A stretch of 64,000 bases of DNA, taken from NCBI GenBank assembly GCA_008933995.1, contig WARS01000036.1, positions 914,001 through 978,000 on the forward strand, written 5' to 3'. Both the position numbers and the translations under genes were made by a program. This document shows positions 35,474-50,608 of this stretch, piece by piece. How positions within the stretch are numbered: position 1 is the first letter of the stretch; every line of letters begins with the position of its first letter. The DNA comes from Datnioides undecimradiatus (taxonomy: Eukaryota > Chordata > Actinopteri > Lobotiformes > Datnioididae). The notes under the pieces were generated by a model, which saw nothing but the letters and a program-made list of their open reading frames with translations, ran no database searches and was not told where the DNA came from.

Positions 35474-38400
35474 CTTAGGAGAGACAAGAAGACCAACAAT
35501 GTCAAAACACATAGAGTAAGATCTTCTGCACATCAAACATCAGCCTGTTGAGTGGAATTTAATGTGATTTAACGTATGTGATGTAAATTTATCAATGTAT
35601 GAACAATGTACATGTATCAAGACAACAGCAACTTGGCCATGCCCTATAATGTGTAACGGGTGGAGATGAGTGTTCTGCTGCCAGTTTAAAGCAGCACATC
35701 TGATTGGTTAACTAAATATAAACTGAAGCAATAAAAAGACTGATGGCATCATTCTTTTGCCAAGCCAGCAGTTGACAACCAGCTTTGGCCAAGACTGAAA
35801 TACCTCAACTCAGCTATTACAACTGCCATGAACTGATATCACTGGTGTCCAGTGAATGAATCTGGCTGTCATCTGACCTTGACTACTGGCGTGACTAATG
35901 ACACTCCTGTTAGCCTCAGCTGCACATTGTGTGTAGTAAACATGTTTAATATCAGCTTATTTTCCAATGTCAATTTAGCGCACCGCTGTGCACCGCTCTC
36001 TCTAATCACAGCCTCACACCATGGGCTGGCTATAGTCTCTTGACTTCTATGTTCTACTGGTTTCCAATATTCCAAATTAAAAACATGAAGAAAGACAGAA
36101 CAACATTTGCATTAATTTGGACTTTCTGTCCACCTGATGGCTGCCAATGCAGTGTTCCCTGTCATCTCACCCTGTTTTAACTCTCCATAAAGTCATAGAG
36201 GAAATATCTGTTTTAATATGTAGTTTATGTTCATCACCTTGCTGCTGGCTGTGTCTCTACTCTTTAGTGCATGACAGTTAGATTACAGTGGGTTCTAAGC
36301 TCTGTAGGGCTGAGGGAAATTGTAGAGTCAGGTGATAATTTTGTGTAGGTTCATCAGTGCGGGCCACTCCAACTGAAGGGAGCTTTCTAAAACACATGGT
36401 CATGTGATGGTTATTATAAAATATCGATCGCAGCTGCTTTGAGGTAAAAACGAAGTCTTCATTTATGAAATCTATGCTCGAAAATGCCACAGTAAGCCCA
36501 GCCCACCACTGCAGTGACAGGGACACAAAGAAGTACAGAAATCTTTAATTTGACGTAACTGAATCTTCTCTCATTTTGACAGAAGACTGTGCTCCTGTTA
36601 GTTGCTGTCCCTCATATCAGGCAATTAATTGAGAAAAGAGGTTTCCAGGCCCATTACAAATGAGATCCTTCAAGCAAAGGAAGATGACACATGTGGTGTT
36701 GTTGCCCTGGTAACCCAGTGCTTGTGAATAAACATATCAGAGAATGGACTGTGCTAACAGAGGGAGTGATGTAAGGGTAGAGAAGTTTAAACTACCCTAT
36801 ACATTTCAGCAATCTTAACACTGTTTTCAGTGCATCACTGTCTTCCACAGCCAAGTGCAACACTAACAAGTGGCATTATGTTGATGTATAATATTGTGAA
36901 AAATAAGCCAGGAACTGTGTTTGGTCATTTTGCAACAGTCAAACTTTGGTTGCACAGGATTGAACCAAGTTCCAGGATGTGATGCGCCCAGTCCCAACTA
37001 GACAATACCATAAGTTCAATTTTTAAAAAGAGGTCAAGTATATACCTGCTAGCTTCAGATTATTGTAAAGACAGAATACACATCTCAGGTAAAATTAATC
37101 AAATGACTATTAGCCAGTATTCCAATGCTTTGGTTTAATGGTCCTAATATTGTGCATGAAGTGCAAGAGCAAAGTCAGGTTTATGATGTTAGGACCTTGA
37201 CAAATCCAAATCACATTAGGCTGCAGTAATAATCTCGTATGGCATCATTAGCAGGAGCAGATTGAAGCTGGATTTTTCAGTTACAACATGATCTTTTATT
37301 TACTGATTCATCTAGTGATTATCATCTTGATTCATTAATTCATCATTCAATCTACAAATGATCCAGAAATGGTAAAACAGATTCATTTCCCAGAGCAGCT
37401 GGCGAACTAAAATCCTTTGTTTAATCGACAAACCTAAGACAGTAAATTCTCATTCACAGAAGACAAAGAAAACCAACAAACATTCACAGTCAAGTTGGAA
37501 CTGGTACAGTTTTGCATAAAAACCCTGATGAAATGATTAGAATTCAATAATATGATAAAAATAAGTTTCACTGGATTCACTGGAGTTGTGTGATTCATCC
37601 GTTGCGTCATCATGTCAGCTGTCTTTTAGCAAAGCAGTTTGGCAGGTATGAAGGTACAGTGTGTGTGTGTGTGTGTGTGTGTGTGGATGTGTTGGGCTAA
37701 TGTTGTCACTACACACCGGCATTCTGTTGCTGCACACCAGCGCGTGTAAGAGAAATATTTTGTAACCCAGAAACTGCAGTGGATATGTTTGAGATTTTCA
37801 ATAACAATGATTGTCCACTTGGGGGCGCTGCCAAGCTCATTCTTCAACGGTATAGCGATCTGCTAGTGTGGCTCCCAGTTCTTTAATAACCAAACATAAG
37901 AGGTATGCTTAAAATATGCCTGTTTAGTTCATGCATTCATGTGTAAAATGTTCTCACTGTCATATTTCTCAACCGTAAAATGTTGTTTTTAGCGTCAGTG
38001 TCGAACATTTCATGGCAAACATTGCTTTTTCATTGGCTGATTATGATTTTTAGCGCAGGTTGCTTGTACTCGGACACAGCTTGCATTTATTGTTGATTCA
38101 TTAAAGAATGCAGTGACAGGTAGAAGATTCACATGAGCGTGCACTGATAACATTACTGAAACAGGAGCATTATAACTCCTCACAGATGTATAAGAAGAGA
38201 ATGAAATTGAATTCTATCACGATGCCTTTGTTTCACCTTGAGGAGGGCTACTTGTCACTCTCCTGCAGCTGTTTGGGTTTTTGTGTTCTTGTTTGTTTTT
38301 CTATGCACGTATTCATGCCAAAAAGGCGGCAACGCACTTTCCACAACAACAGAGGCAGACGCCTACGAGTAAACTTTGCGGAGGGAGAAATCAACACAAA

Positions 38401-41400
38401 TGTTCCATGGGTGAGAACAAATCAAGCCGACATTTATACACGTGTGTGATTTGTATATGCTGGTACATTTGCGTGAAGACACCTGGCACCAGCTAGTCTC
38501 AATCTCCTGCATACAACGCAATATATGTTATGAATAGATTCAGAGAATCTGAGCTGAGCCATTTAAAAACTGAACTCACTGCCTGACGTTTGGCGCCTTT
38601 TGCCCTTTACATTCAGCCCAGATCAGTTTCGTCTATCCAATCCCAGCCCGCCCTGCCCTGTAGGCTTCCCCTCTTCAGCAGATACACAGTGTTAGTGGGT
38701 TACAGCGAGTCTTTGTCACCAAGCAACGATCAGACAGTAGAAGCCAAGCAGAGCGATGCAGGCAGCACGAGAGGTTGCAAAACAGGGAGACATCTAACAG
38801 GTGACAGAGTATTAGAAATACAGGAGACCAAGAAGAGTCAAAGAGAAAGAGTTGATTGTGGGTTGGGCAAGAAGAGTCACGTAGATTCACTGGGGGACTG
38901 AGGTGTGGTAACAGGCGTGTGTGTACCTTCAGGTCCCTCCTCTCCAGGTGCAGGAGCTCCGAGCCTCGGATGTCGTGTCGGATGAAGGTGTCTCTGTACT
39001 CCCCCAGACTCAGCTGTTCCAGCCAGATGCCCACCTCCTCTGTGCCCCATCTCTCCACTACACATACACACACACACGCACAGAGCAGAGCAGAGAGAGG
39101 CTCAGGGCGCCCTCAGAGGTATCCGCACACACACACACACACAGCCACTCACCAAAATCTGTCACACCACACTCAACAACACTTGTGTTCTCTCTCTTAC
39201 TACCTTTTACAGTACATACACGTGAGCATGTCATCACACACACACAACCTCACAAATGGGAACAAATTGTGATAAATCATTGAAGGAAAAAGAGAAAAAA
39301 ATGGAGGAAGAACATCAGAGAGGAAGGGAGAGCGGTGGCGGCAGCTGGTGGAGGGGGGGTTTGACAAAGGCCAAAGGTCGGTCAGAACAAGGCAGTGACC
39401 AGTGCCTTTCCAGGAACGCTGGGAGCATGCACATCATCAACCAATGTCAGAACACACAGAAAAGGTAGGAGGTAAAGGGAGGCGGAAGCCTGTGCAGGAA
39501 ATACAGCCCAACCAATCGGTAACCAGCCCACAATTGGAAACCTGAACTGATTATCAAACCTACATTTACTATTCCCACTATGTATACAGACGTACACCTA
39601 CTCAGGATGCAGTGACATCAGGTAGGAGTGGACTGTTTGGTCTGATACAGACTTTTTTTGGACTTTTCGGAAATTTGATGCAGTGGTGGTCTGTGTTCAA
39701 ATGAAACACTTGATCTCGGGCTTTTCCTCGGCGCGGCCTTGTTCTTCCCCTGCCTTTGTGCCTTGTTAACAGCTGGATGAGAGCATGGATGGAGGGGATG
39801 GGGAGCGAGTTGATGGTCAGGGAGGGGGGGCACACTGTGGGATAAAAACCTCGAACACACACACTCTTTGTGTTTCTACCAGGGAATTACCATGCAGTAA
39901 TACCTGTATGTATGGCTCTGAACGTGATGAGGGTGTGGTGAAAGGTAACCATGACAACTTTTGGCATTTTGTGTGTGTGTGTGAGTGTGTGTGTGTCTCC
40001 GTACATGTGAATTAAGTAGAGCAGTCAGTTATACAGTATCAGAGAATGAACAAGTGTTCTTGTTGACACTAAGTGTGAAATCATTTCTGCAGCTGGTGAA
40101 CTGCTATGGGAAACTAAACCACATACATCTGAGCTTAAACTTTACACTACTATTAACTACTATATGTACTGTCATTGTTGCTACCATCCTACCACCCAAC
40201 GAATGCAGTAACAATCACGTATTTAGAGGTTTTAACACTTAAAGCCCTACAGCTGAAAGGCCAGACCCTGAGTGATCCCATTTCAAGCAGCTGGTCTGTC
40301 CAGTCTGGTGACCTCTGAGGGAGAGTGGACACAACCCTACCTGACTGAGGGCTCGTCTTCTTGGCAGCCTTCTCCTTCTTGAACTTGGGCACTATGCGAA
40401 ACATGCTGCTGCGACTGTTCCTCTTGCCGTAACCCAGAGAGTGGTCCTGGTACATAAGCACAGTCAACCTATAGCATTTCATTTAGCTACTCAGCTCTCC
40501 CGTTACCTGGAGCCATGTTATAACAGAGACATACAGAGACTGTATGCAGATAGCTCTCCGGAATGCTGGTAACAAATAACGTTTTCACACATGTTCTTCT
40601 GTGTGGTGTGGGTGTTTTCTGCGGCTGCTTACCTCCTCATCGTTGGGCTGCAGTATGTGGTAGAGCCAGGGGATCTCTCCCAGTTTGCCCAGTTCCAACT
40701 CCACACTCTGCAGTGCATTAGACAGCTGCTCCTCCTCTGGTGGGTCCAGTTGCTGCAAGGGGGACACACACAAGCTGATATCAACAACATGCAGCATACC
40801 AGATCTTAAATTACAATAATCTAGATTCCAGAATAATCATAATGCCATGGTGTGGTTCTCATTAATATGTCCGGTAAGTCTCAATCACTGCTCACCAAAG
40901 AGACTCGGCCCAACAGGAGGGACTCTGTCTCGTTGTACAAGGCCTTTACAGTACTGGCAACCTCTATAGCTGTGTTCCTGGTCAGACTCTGGAAACAGGA
41001 CAACAGTCATTTAGTACAAACTCATACATCGTGCAGTATAGGCAGCAATCAGTGCAAGCTTACTTTATATTACTAATCTGGCAGCATTTTGAGCATTTGA
41101 ATGGCTTTGCTACAGTTCAGAGCATGTTCAGTCAAATGAGTGCTTTTAATGCTGCAACAGAAAAATACAGTGCTCTGTTAAAAAAAGCGAAAAGCATTGT
41201 GTTAAAAAGCTGCCGATACAAGTAATTCAAAGTAAAGCACGATACCACGATGAGGTGGTAAACTCAAAATTCTTCAGCCAAGAAAAACTCAATATTGTTC
41301 TTGTTTATTTAGATTAAATTTAGGTCAAAAACTCATAAAGTGACACTAAACAAAACAAGGTATGTTCAGCTCTGCGAGAGATGCAATTAGTTTTTTGTTT

Positions 41401-42287
41401 ACAAAGAAAAATAAGTAGGTTAACGCTCCGACTGCAACTCCAATCTGCAATCATCTGTACCAGAGCCATGCTAACATCATAGCAACATCTCACTGCTCAA
41501 ACTGAAGGACCACCACTACATGTCACGAGAGATGTGTTGATAGCTAACCTCTGGGAACTTTGGGTGTGTTTTGTTGATGGCGTGAGATGCGGCATTAACA
41601 GCATGAGCCAGCTCCTGCTCTAGAAGCCCATTGGTCTTTGCAGCTTCACATATCCTGTGATTAGACAGAGTGCATGTCAGTGAAAAACAATAATTCTTCA
41701 TATATCTGTAAAGAGTGAAGACCTCTAGAGTGAGACCTGATATTCATGGCAGTACATGTTTACCTTGTAATGAGCTCCTCCGCAGCTCTGGCACACATCT
41801 GCACCAGGGCAGCTTCCTCCTCTGTGGCCAGATCCACGGACTGCTGCGGGTAGAGGTGAGGCCGCAAAGGAGGCTTATCGTACTTCAGTTTGTCCTCCCA
41901 AGACTTCAGCGTGTTCTCGAATGCCTTCAGAGAAAAACAAAGAATAAGTATAAATAATTTAAAGCTGTCCTCGCAAAGCTTTGTGCATCTACAAGAATGA
42001 CTGTCACCCAAAAGCCGACCTTCTCACTCAAGTTCAATCATCCAACCTTTCCAGACACCCACTGATCTTTACTAAGTCCCATCCCCTCTGTCTCACCCGG
42101 TCTCTCGTGAGCATCTGTGCTCTGTTCTTGTGCTGGATCTTGATGACACCAGGCGGCTGAATCCAGGCTTCACCATCCACCTGAATGGGAACCCCCTCAT
42201 CGCCTAGGATAGTGATCTTCACTGTTCGACACTGGTAAGGGCAGAGAGACTTAGATTAGATGTGAATATTCTTTTTTGTACAGGTCT

Positions 42288-42327
<40 letters not shown>

Positions 42328-44237
42328 GTTCATATTGTTTTTAGTGTGTGTTCTCACTTGTGCTATGCGGTGGTGTTGCAGTTTAATGACTCTGGACACG
42401 GCCATCTGCATGCTCCCGAACACGGCGACAACTTCCAGGATCTTATCATCAAATGATGGGGCACAGAAGATCTATGGAACACAATAATCAGAACTTTGAA
42501 CTTTGTGTGCACTACCATGCTGCTACATAAACAATCATCTAAATATTAATGAATTAGGCTGCTGTCATTCTATGTTTTTCCATTTGTTGGCCGATTTTCT
42601 TTTACACTTTAATTCGCCTCTCAGTTCTTTTCCGCTTCCCTGTGTCAGCTGTAGTGCTAAATCACAACCTGTGCCACTGATTGCAATCAGGAATAATGCC
42701 AGACAAGGTGTCAATTAAAGGATGTGAAGACCAGAATGCACAGATGACAATGGCCTTTGTGGAGTCAGTAAAATCCAGATTTTTGGAATTTGAAGCGCAT
42801 CGTCCCACTTATCACTCTGCCAGTGTCACATGCTAAAGAAAAATACAAGATCAACATAAATTCATGCATTTTGCAATCAATAGTTTGTTTAGTAACACCT
42901 GCAGGATTAACTCACACCTGGAACAGTCATGACTATCCCACAAAGTCCCAGTCCAGTAAACTGCACAAAGCTCAGATACAGCTTAGAGCACGGGGATGAT
43001 TCTAGTTTTCTCTGCGCATAAACATGTTTGGGTCAGCTGGTTAGCAGTGAATAAATTGTGACGGCAGGCTGAAATAGCGAGTTGAATAATGAATGGAATG
43101 TGAGATGATGGCTTGTGATGACGGCAGTGGGAGGGGGTACTCTGGCAGGTTGCGTGCTACAGTCTCCTTCCTGTGGTGTCCAGAAGATGACACACTAAAG
43201 GACTATGCCACACTCTAACCCTTCCCTCAGCTGCATCAAAGTATTCATTCAGACCATCGCAAAATGTTTGGTAAATGTCGGCTAAATTGGTCGATTTCAC
43301 TCTAGAAATCTTACTTACAATAGCAGTGTAATTTTGTTTGACAATATAAAACCATAAAAATCATAATTAGACATGTTCCCCAAGTCCCTCAGCTTTGGTC
43401 TATGGCTACTGTATGTCAGGCTTTGGCTCCACAGGAACTAGCAGAATAAATATATTGTTGGTTCAGTCTGTCCATGACATTTGTAGACAAGATAAAAAAT
43501 AAAAAGCACCAGCAGCCTCATCCTCTAATGTGATTGTAAACCAATATATCTGTCCCTCTGCTATATTAGTTAAATGCTGCCTCAAAGGAGACGTTTTGCT
43601 CTGTCTGTTCAGTTTAGCTGGAGCCAGAATCAGAAATGAATTGTTTCTCCCAACAGGTCTGTTATTGATTTCTTCCAGCAAACTGCCCGTGAAAAGGTCA
43701 CAGAGATGTGGAGTCAGCACCTGCCCGAGCACACAGCGAGAGGCTCAGCCGAAATATGGCTGGACCGGGAACACTTTCCCCAAATCAAACTATCAGAGAT
43801 CAGATGTGTTGTCATGTCACCACTAGATGGAAACCAAAACGCGCTCAGCGAAACGTTCTGCGCTGCATTCACGGCTCAAGCGCAGGGGGTGACATGCTGA
43901 TCGGTGAAGTGAAAACTCTCCACTTGTTTTCAGTTTTTGGGATTAATAATGGATTTAATCATTGCTTTAGACTGAAACTACAGATCAGCTGCAGTGATTT
44001 AAAAGCGGGATTATTTCTGAAAACAGGTAGATCTATTCAGGATAAAGGTAGAACTTTGATGGTAATGTATGTCTGTGCTGTTGTCGTCTGTGTGTGTGTG
44101 TATGATGACTACATTTTTGACTGCATGTCCTTTTCGCTGTTGCAGTTTTACTCCTCTCCAGCAAACCGGTTACATAACACCAAATACACATACTATACAT
44201 GTGTGTCCAAGGGTAACCTCTGCAGGGGCTTACTAAG

Positions 44238-44298
<61 letters not shown>

Positions 44299-47200
44299 TG
44301 TGCAAACTGACTCTAATCCCTCTGCAGCCGTTGTGCTCCGAGCCTTAGACAAACAAGCACAAAAATCCCTCTAACCATCCCTCCCCCTGCACCTCCAGGC
44401 TCCCGGGGTCGTGTTAAACCAGGATCTTTCCATATATGCATCAGAGGCACTGAGAAAGACTGAGAGACAGATAAAAAGGGGTGAGGCCTTGGTGCAGGAG
44501 TCTGCCATCGGCTCGAGGACGGAAACTTCCCTTTTCCTCTTCAAAGGTAATGTGAGTTCCCGACCAAGGCCACTTCCACCAGGATGAAACATTAGAGCGA
44601 GCATTTAGTGTTTACTGTAAATGTACTCACATCATCCTCCTTGGTGCCGCCCCAGAAGTTGGTCCCGCCTGCGTAGCTAGGAATGTTTAACACCGCAATC
44701 CCCTGAAGGCTGGGCAGGGGGATGTACTGGCCATCACACTGGGAAAGACAATAGAGCTCAGCTGGACCAGTAAGTGAAGAGAGCAGGGAACATCTCAGAT
44801 TGTCTACAAATCCAGTCTCTTATTCACTATTATTATGGCTATTTTTACTATTCCCACAGTGCTGTTTAGGCCCTAGTATCATTTTGAGCTGGATGGCATC
44901 GATGAATGACTCTCCCACTCCTGACTAGAGGAGCACACCTTCTGACGGGACGTGTTTTAGCCTGGCAGCTGTTCCGTGGGTGTTGTTTCTCCTGAGCAGT
45001 CCAAACCACTTTCTGAATACATGTGAGGCGAGAAACAGGCAGGGCAGCTGCAGAATCATGCTTACACCATGTTTGCTGATTGGTTGGGCCCTCAGCTGCC
45101 AGGGTTTCTATATTTCCAGCAGGGGCTTTTTTAGCTTTGTGAGAAACTGGACTTTTTCAAAACCAAGGGCCCCCTGCTGTTTTTTCCTTTCTCACCTCTA
45201 GCTGGACCTTCTGCTCCAGGTTCTTGTAGGTTCTCTGCAGAAGCTCCTTTGTGCCCAAAACACCATACCACATCATGTTCTTGGTCCGACTCCTGTGCAG
45301 GGGGGGGGCAGACAGGGACTTCAGCAATGTACCAACCACTGAATGCCAGTGACCTCTGAGCTTGGACACTTGGCTAAAAGATGCTTGGGCCTATGAGAAA
45401 TGTGTCTAACCTGCATTTCTCTGGATGCTCCTCTCGCTTGTTGTTGAACTCCAAGGAGATTTTGGCATCCAGTCCGATGCCAAAGTAGTTGTTCATCACG
45501 CACTTCTCCATGTAGCCCTCTCTGTGTGGAAAAACAGCCACACAAAATCACAAATAAGTACAGCAAAGACAAACCGCGAGAGAATAAGATGCGCGTCTAT
45601 ACATGGACACAGAGACCTAGATGAGGAAACACAGAAGAAGCAGTCAAATAGAGCGACCATGACGGGAGGAGACACACAAAGGGTAACAGCCCTTACAGTG
45701 AGTCGAGGTCAGGGTCGATGAAGGGTGTGGCACCGAAGGGGTCAATGTTAGCCAGCAGCATCTTGCTAATGATGGAGCTCCCAGCGATAGAGGCAGCCAG
45801 ACCTGCCCGCAAGCCTGCAAACACATTCACACAGACATCTGTCACACAAGGCCGAGCTGAAACGCCCGAGTGATCCCGTCCTTGTGTTTGTTAAGGTCGA
45901 GATGGAAAATCTGTTGTGTTGACGCTTTAGAAAGACGCAGTGTCTTGCGCGTGTGTCTGTGTGTGTGTGATTACCAGGGCAGATGATGCGTGTGTTAAGT
46001 ACAGGGAGGTTCTCCTTGCTGGTGGTGAAGGGAGTGATGGTGAAGGAGCCACAGGACTGGGTGCTGCGGCTCACCCTCCTCTCCGTTGGAGAACAGGGAC
46101 TCTTAGCAGCTGCACAAACAGAAGGAACGCTCAACATGGGATCATGCTTCATTCTACTCATTTTTAACATGCAGGCTCATATTCCCAGCTGGTTGGTTAG
46201 AGAGCACACAGCAGCATTACTTTTTGATGTGACACGACCCTCTCATCCCACCAGGGGGCATAACAAAAGTCACTGCACATGCCATGAATGGGCAGGGCAG
46301 CGTACAGGGAGGAAGCCAAACAAACATCTTACGCTAAAAGTCATACTGGCTGAAAATAACACACCTGATGTTGAGAAGTTAAAGTTGTCAGACGGCGGTC
46401 GGTCGATGGTGAATCATATTCAGGAGTTTTGTGACAAACCGTCTAATTTAAAGTAATACGCAATAAGCATTTTCACGTATAACAATGCAGTTTTTACTAC
46501 TGTATGTGTGGACATAATGCTTTTACTCTGAGCGAGTTGTGGGTTAAGTTTTATTGCCGTTGCTCTGCGTAAACTGAACTTATTAGCCCTTTAAAATCCG
46601 GAGGACTGAACCTATTCTGGCTGACCGCTGACAGGTTTGCACAAACATCGTTTCATGTTCTGCATGTTCAGTTAGGTTGAGTTACTCAGCCCCAGAAAGA
46701 GCACAGCTTCATGTCGCCTCTCCATTTTTTTTTTTTTTCTGCTTTCAGCAGTTATGCAGTTTTCCATGTGAATGCACGATGACAGCTTGTGAACATTGCA
46801 TGTTTGCAACACAGCAACTTTGCTCACACTGACATCACATGAATCCTCTGCAGGAGAAACAAATCCGTGCAAGACTGGGAGGCTGAAATTTACTGAAAGA
46901 TAGATCTGCCAAACCACAAGTAACAATCCCTGATGCCTCCTGGTCTTCCAATGGCTGGAAAATGTGTGGAAGGAAGGAAGCAGGCCAATGATAAACAGGA
47001 AGAACTTCTGCCCCTAAGACAATAACACATCCTGTGGCCAATGTACACACACACACTCACGGAGGAACGCTGGACACTTCACACACATTAACATGCATGT
47101 GCATCTGCAAACAGAACCTCACGCATTCTACAAATGAAGATGCATTAAAGCAAGAGCACACAGGCACAGTTACCTTGCCACCACAGCTTCCACAAGTACA

Positions 47201-50200
47201 GTCATTTCTTATTGAAACTCTGTGTGGAGACTACTACTACTGCAAGAGGTGGACTATCACAGGAGAACTGGACTTCTCCATGCACTTTTACCACTAATCC
47301 TTGAGTTTATTTATGGCAGGAAACATGATTTGCGTCAGCAGTTCTTTTTTCCATTAGCTATGTGTCTGGTTCTCTGCGGTGCAGGACACGCAGGATCCAC
47401 AAGGTGGCAACATCTAAACCCTGAACGATGTGCTGCATCTGTTCAACTTCTTTAAGAGACTTTTTAACAAAACATATTCCATCAGTCTTGTTTCCATTGA
47501 GAGGAGAATAATACTGGCTTTTATATCTCTGTCTATCCCCATGTTTGCCCAAATGATAGGCTTACTGCAGCTATCCTCTAGTAGTAGAAAAACAGGGAGG
47601 GAATGTGTTTCAACCCCACAGCCAAACGCTACTCAGCTATCTTTTCAAAGCAGGCCTTAAAAGCTAATTAAACAAAATGTGTTTAAGAAACACTAAGAAC
47701 AATGCCAGCTGGCAAAGGGAAAAACTCGGAAATCAAACAGGCAAAGCTGGACAGGCTAAGTGTTTTGGAAACGGCCCAGGATGGACATGGATGACGGCCA
47801 AGGAGGTAAGGGGTTTGTAAGCAGGTCACAGATCACAGATCGGGAACGGCTGGGATCAGAGCAGACAGGTCAAAGATTTGAAAGAAAGCTGGAGAAGCAG
47901 CAGTGTGCGGCGGTGTGCTTACATGACACTGCTTCCAGTTCCTTTGTATCCTCATCCTTCTCACTGTCTCTGTTCTCATCCTCGCTGTCCTTTCTGAACT
48001 CCAGCGGAGAGGGCAGCTCCGTCTCCTCTGTATGGGCATTCTGCTCATCAACCACTGAAAGAGGAAACACGGGAGGAATAGTTCAGACAGTGCAGCTAGC
48101 ATTACATGCCACATTGCTGTACAGTTGGTCTATCTACACGTTTCTCTGCATTTCAAACATAGTGATTTTATGATAAATGCAAAAATGGTGACATCTCCAT
48201 TGCAGATTATGAACAAAAGCCTGTCTGCTGGCAGATGAGTTGATATCTGCTCCTCAAGCAATCTCCAACAAGATTTCAAACCCATGCCAGCCTAAAGGGA
48301 TTCTAATCGGGTTAAACTGGGTTCAGGTGGGCTTTCTCTCCAGAATAACTTGGCATGTGTTACCTCTCTCTGCCTGTTCTATGATCTGTCGCACAGCTTT
48401 CTTCAGACTGTTGGCCCTGAGCATCAGCTGCTCCCTGCTTTTAAACAGCTGGTGTCCTTTCTCCGTCTCCTCCTCCTCCAGCTTCTCCTTTAGCTCTGTC
48501 AGGCTCTCCTCGCTGGCTTCCTCCTCTTCCTCCTCCTCCTCCTGCTCCTCCTCTACAATAGGAGGAGTGGAGTGGGGAAGTGGAGGTAGAGCCTGGCACT
48601 CTGTGTTGAGGGTTTGCAGGAGAGAGTCCAGTTTCTCGTTGAGGATGGCACACTGGTGGGCACAGAGGAGAGGAGACATAAAGGCTAGAGAGAGTGCTGT
48701 GGCAGCATGCAGCGGATGGGAAATGAGCAGAAATTTAATATCTAGGGAGTTGCCCTTCAGCACGGGCAGATGATGATATTAACCGCACTGTTGTTGATGC
48801 TTACTTTGAGAGACATGGTGTCGCACTCCTCGGCATTCTCCGTGCTTTTTTCATAGGCTTTACCTACTTTGGCGACAAAATCCTTCACTGTTTCACACAG
48901 GATCCTAAGAAACACAAAGAAAACAGGTCTAATATATGACAAAAAGATCGGATCGATCACCGTCCTGACCGCTACTGTACATACTGTGCTGTTGGTCTAT
49001 TAATGTTCAAATATGACAAGATAACTTATAGCTCTGCTTTGAACAAGAGTCAGCAAAGTAAAGAACATCATGTGGTTTTTACCCACAGATGTATATTACA
49101 TATTTGCAACAGGACAAAAATCGTAAAATAAATCAATCAATCAATCTGTTGGTTCCAGTCAGCCGGTTTGGGGTTGTGCTGCTACATCAAGACCACTTAC
49201 TTTGCGGAGGAAATGACCACCGAGTGCTGCTCAGAGTTGAGGATCTTTGTGAGGTGAGCAGCTACTGAGTCCTCATAGGCTGAAATGTGAAACTGGAGGA
49301 AGCAAATGGAGAAGAATGTAAACAGAATGCATGATCGCATTTAGAAAACAATACGCGTGTTGTCAGTTTTGGTAAGCACTGTGGATTAGAGCAGATTGCT
49401 CTCATTGGTACTAAAACACTGAATCATTTTGGTATATAGCATGGAGTACACTGGTTGTGGGCTCCTTGTTTGGTTTGGAAGCTAAGTTGAAGTTGAATTG
49501 AAAATGTCAGGCACTATTTCAGGCGTGTGCTCGACAACCTCCTACTCTTGTCTGTCCGTCTGGGAACCCTGCTGGGTTTGATTGTGTCTACTGATGCATG
49601 TGAATATCTGTCAACTCCTGTGAGTACCTGGCAGTCGTCAGCTCCCTCAGGCGTGGTGGGGCAGCTGTGTTTGGGTGGGATCTTAATCTCATAGGTCATG
49701 ATGCTCCAGCGGTCCAGCATCTTGGTGCTGGCTCTCTCCAACTTCTCCAGGATCTGGGGCAGCTGGGTGTCATCGTCACACGATGGGCCCCAGCCCAGCA
49801 CGCGTGCCAGATCGTTGCCCGTGCCCAAGGGCAACACCCCCAGCTGGCACTGAAACCCATGCAGAGGGTTTATTTGTTATCAGGGAAGACAAGTCTGCTG
49901 CAATCAAAATGAGGTCTGTGTGTGTATGTGTGTGCGCGTGTGCAAGCATGCTTGCGTGTGTATAATGAGTGCATGTCTTTATGTAAGCTGGCCAGGAGCA
50001 AAGGCAAAAAGCTCAACTTGCACACTGACCAAGGACACGTCCTTTTCTATCTACTTGAAGCTTAGTGTCTCCTGGAAATTTCTGCATTTGAATGTAGAGG
50101 GTTGTGTTGTTACGGCAGCAGGTGATTGTAAATAGATCCTGACTGAGTTTGAATAGGGGAAATCTTTTCTGTGTGCACTGTGCACCAATGTTACACCAAT

Positions 50201-50555
50201 GTGACTGTGCAAAGACACATTCAAAGATACATTTCAGTTATATATTCCTATTCTCTCCCCAATATAGGACTATAACACTGCATTTTTCAGCATGATATGG
50301 TGGAAAAAAACTTTATTGGCATATTGGTTCTGATATGTCCATGATGGGAGAGTACTGGCCATAATATCACCCTACTGATGAATTAGTCTCAATTTGAACT
50401 AGTTGTATCATGATGTTTTTACAATATTGTTTATTGCAATACCTGTTTGTGAAGATTGAGTTTGTCAATCTCTGACAGCACCCAGCCCACACTGCCATCG
50501 CCTCCACACACCAGTATCCGGAAGTTGTCAAACTTCTGAAACAGACGCAGACTGA

Positions 50556-50608
<53 letters not shown>

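Noticed and set aside
43708-44310. 200-codon plus-strand ORF in a DGKH intron
   Set aside because: It opens on a non-ATG codon, its C-terminal third is Val/Cys from the (TG)n repeat, and no family is recognisable.
46097-46103. Acceptor ctaag just inside DGKH window exon 13
   Set aside because: It would be out of phase with the preceding exon; the tttgtgcag site at 46110 restores the frame and has a better pyrimidine tract.
48240-48773. 177-codon plus-strand ORF
   Set aside because: It is the antisense of the Glu/Ser-rich DGKH window exon 11; its Ser-rich product mirrors the (CTC)n tract.
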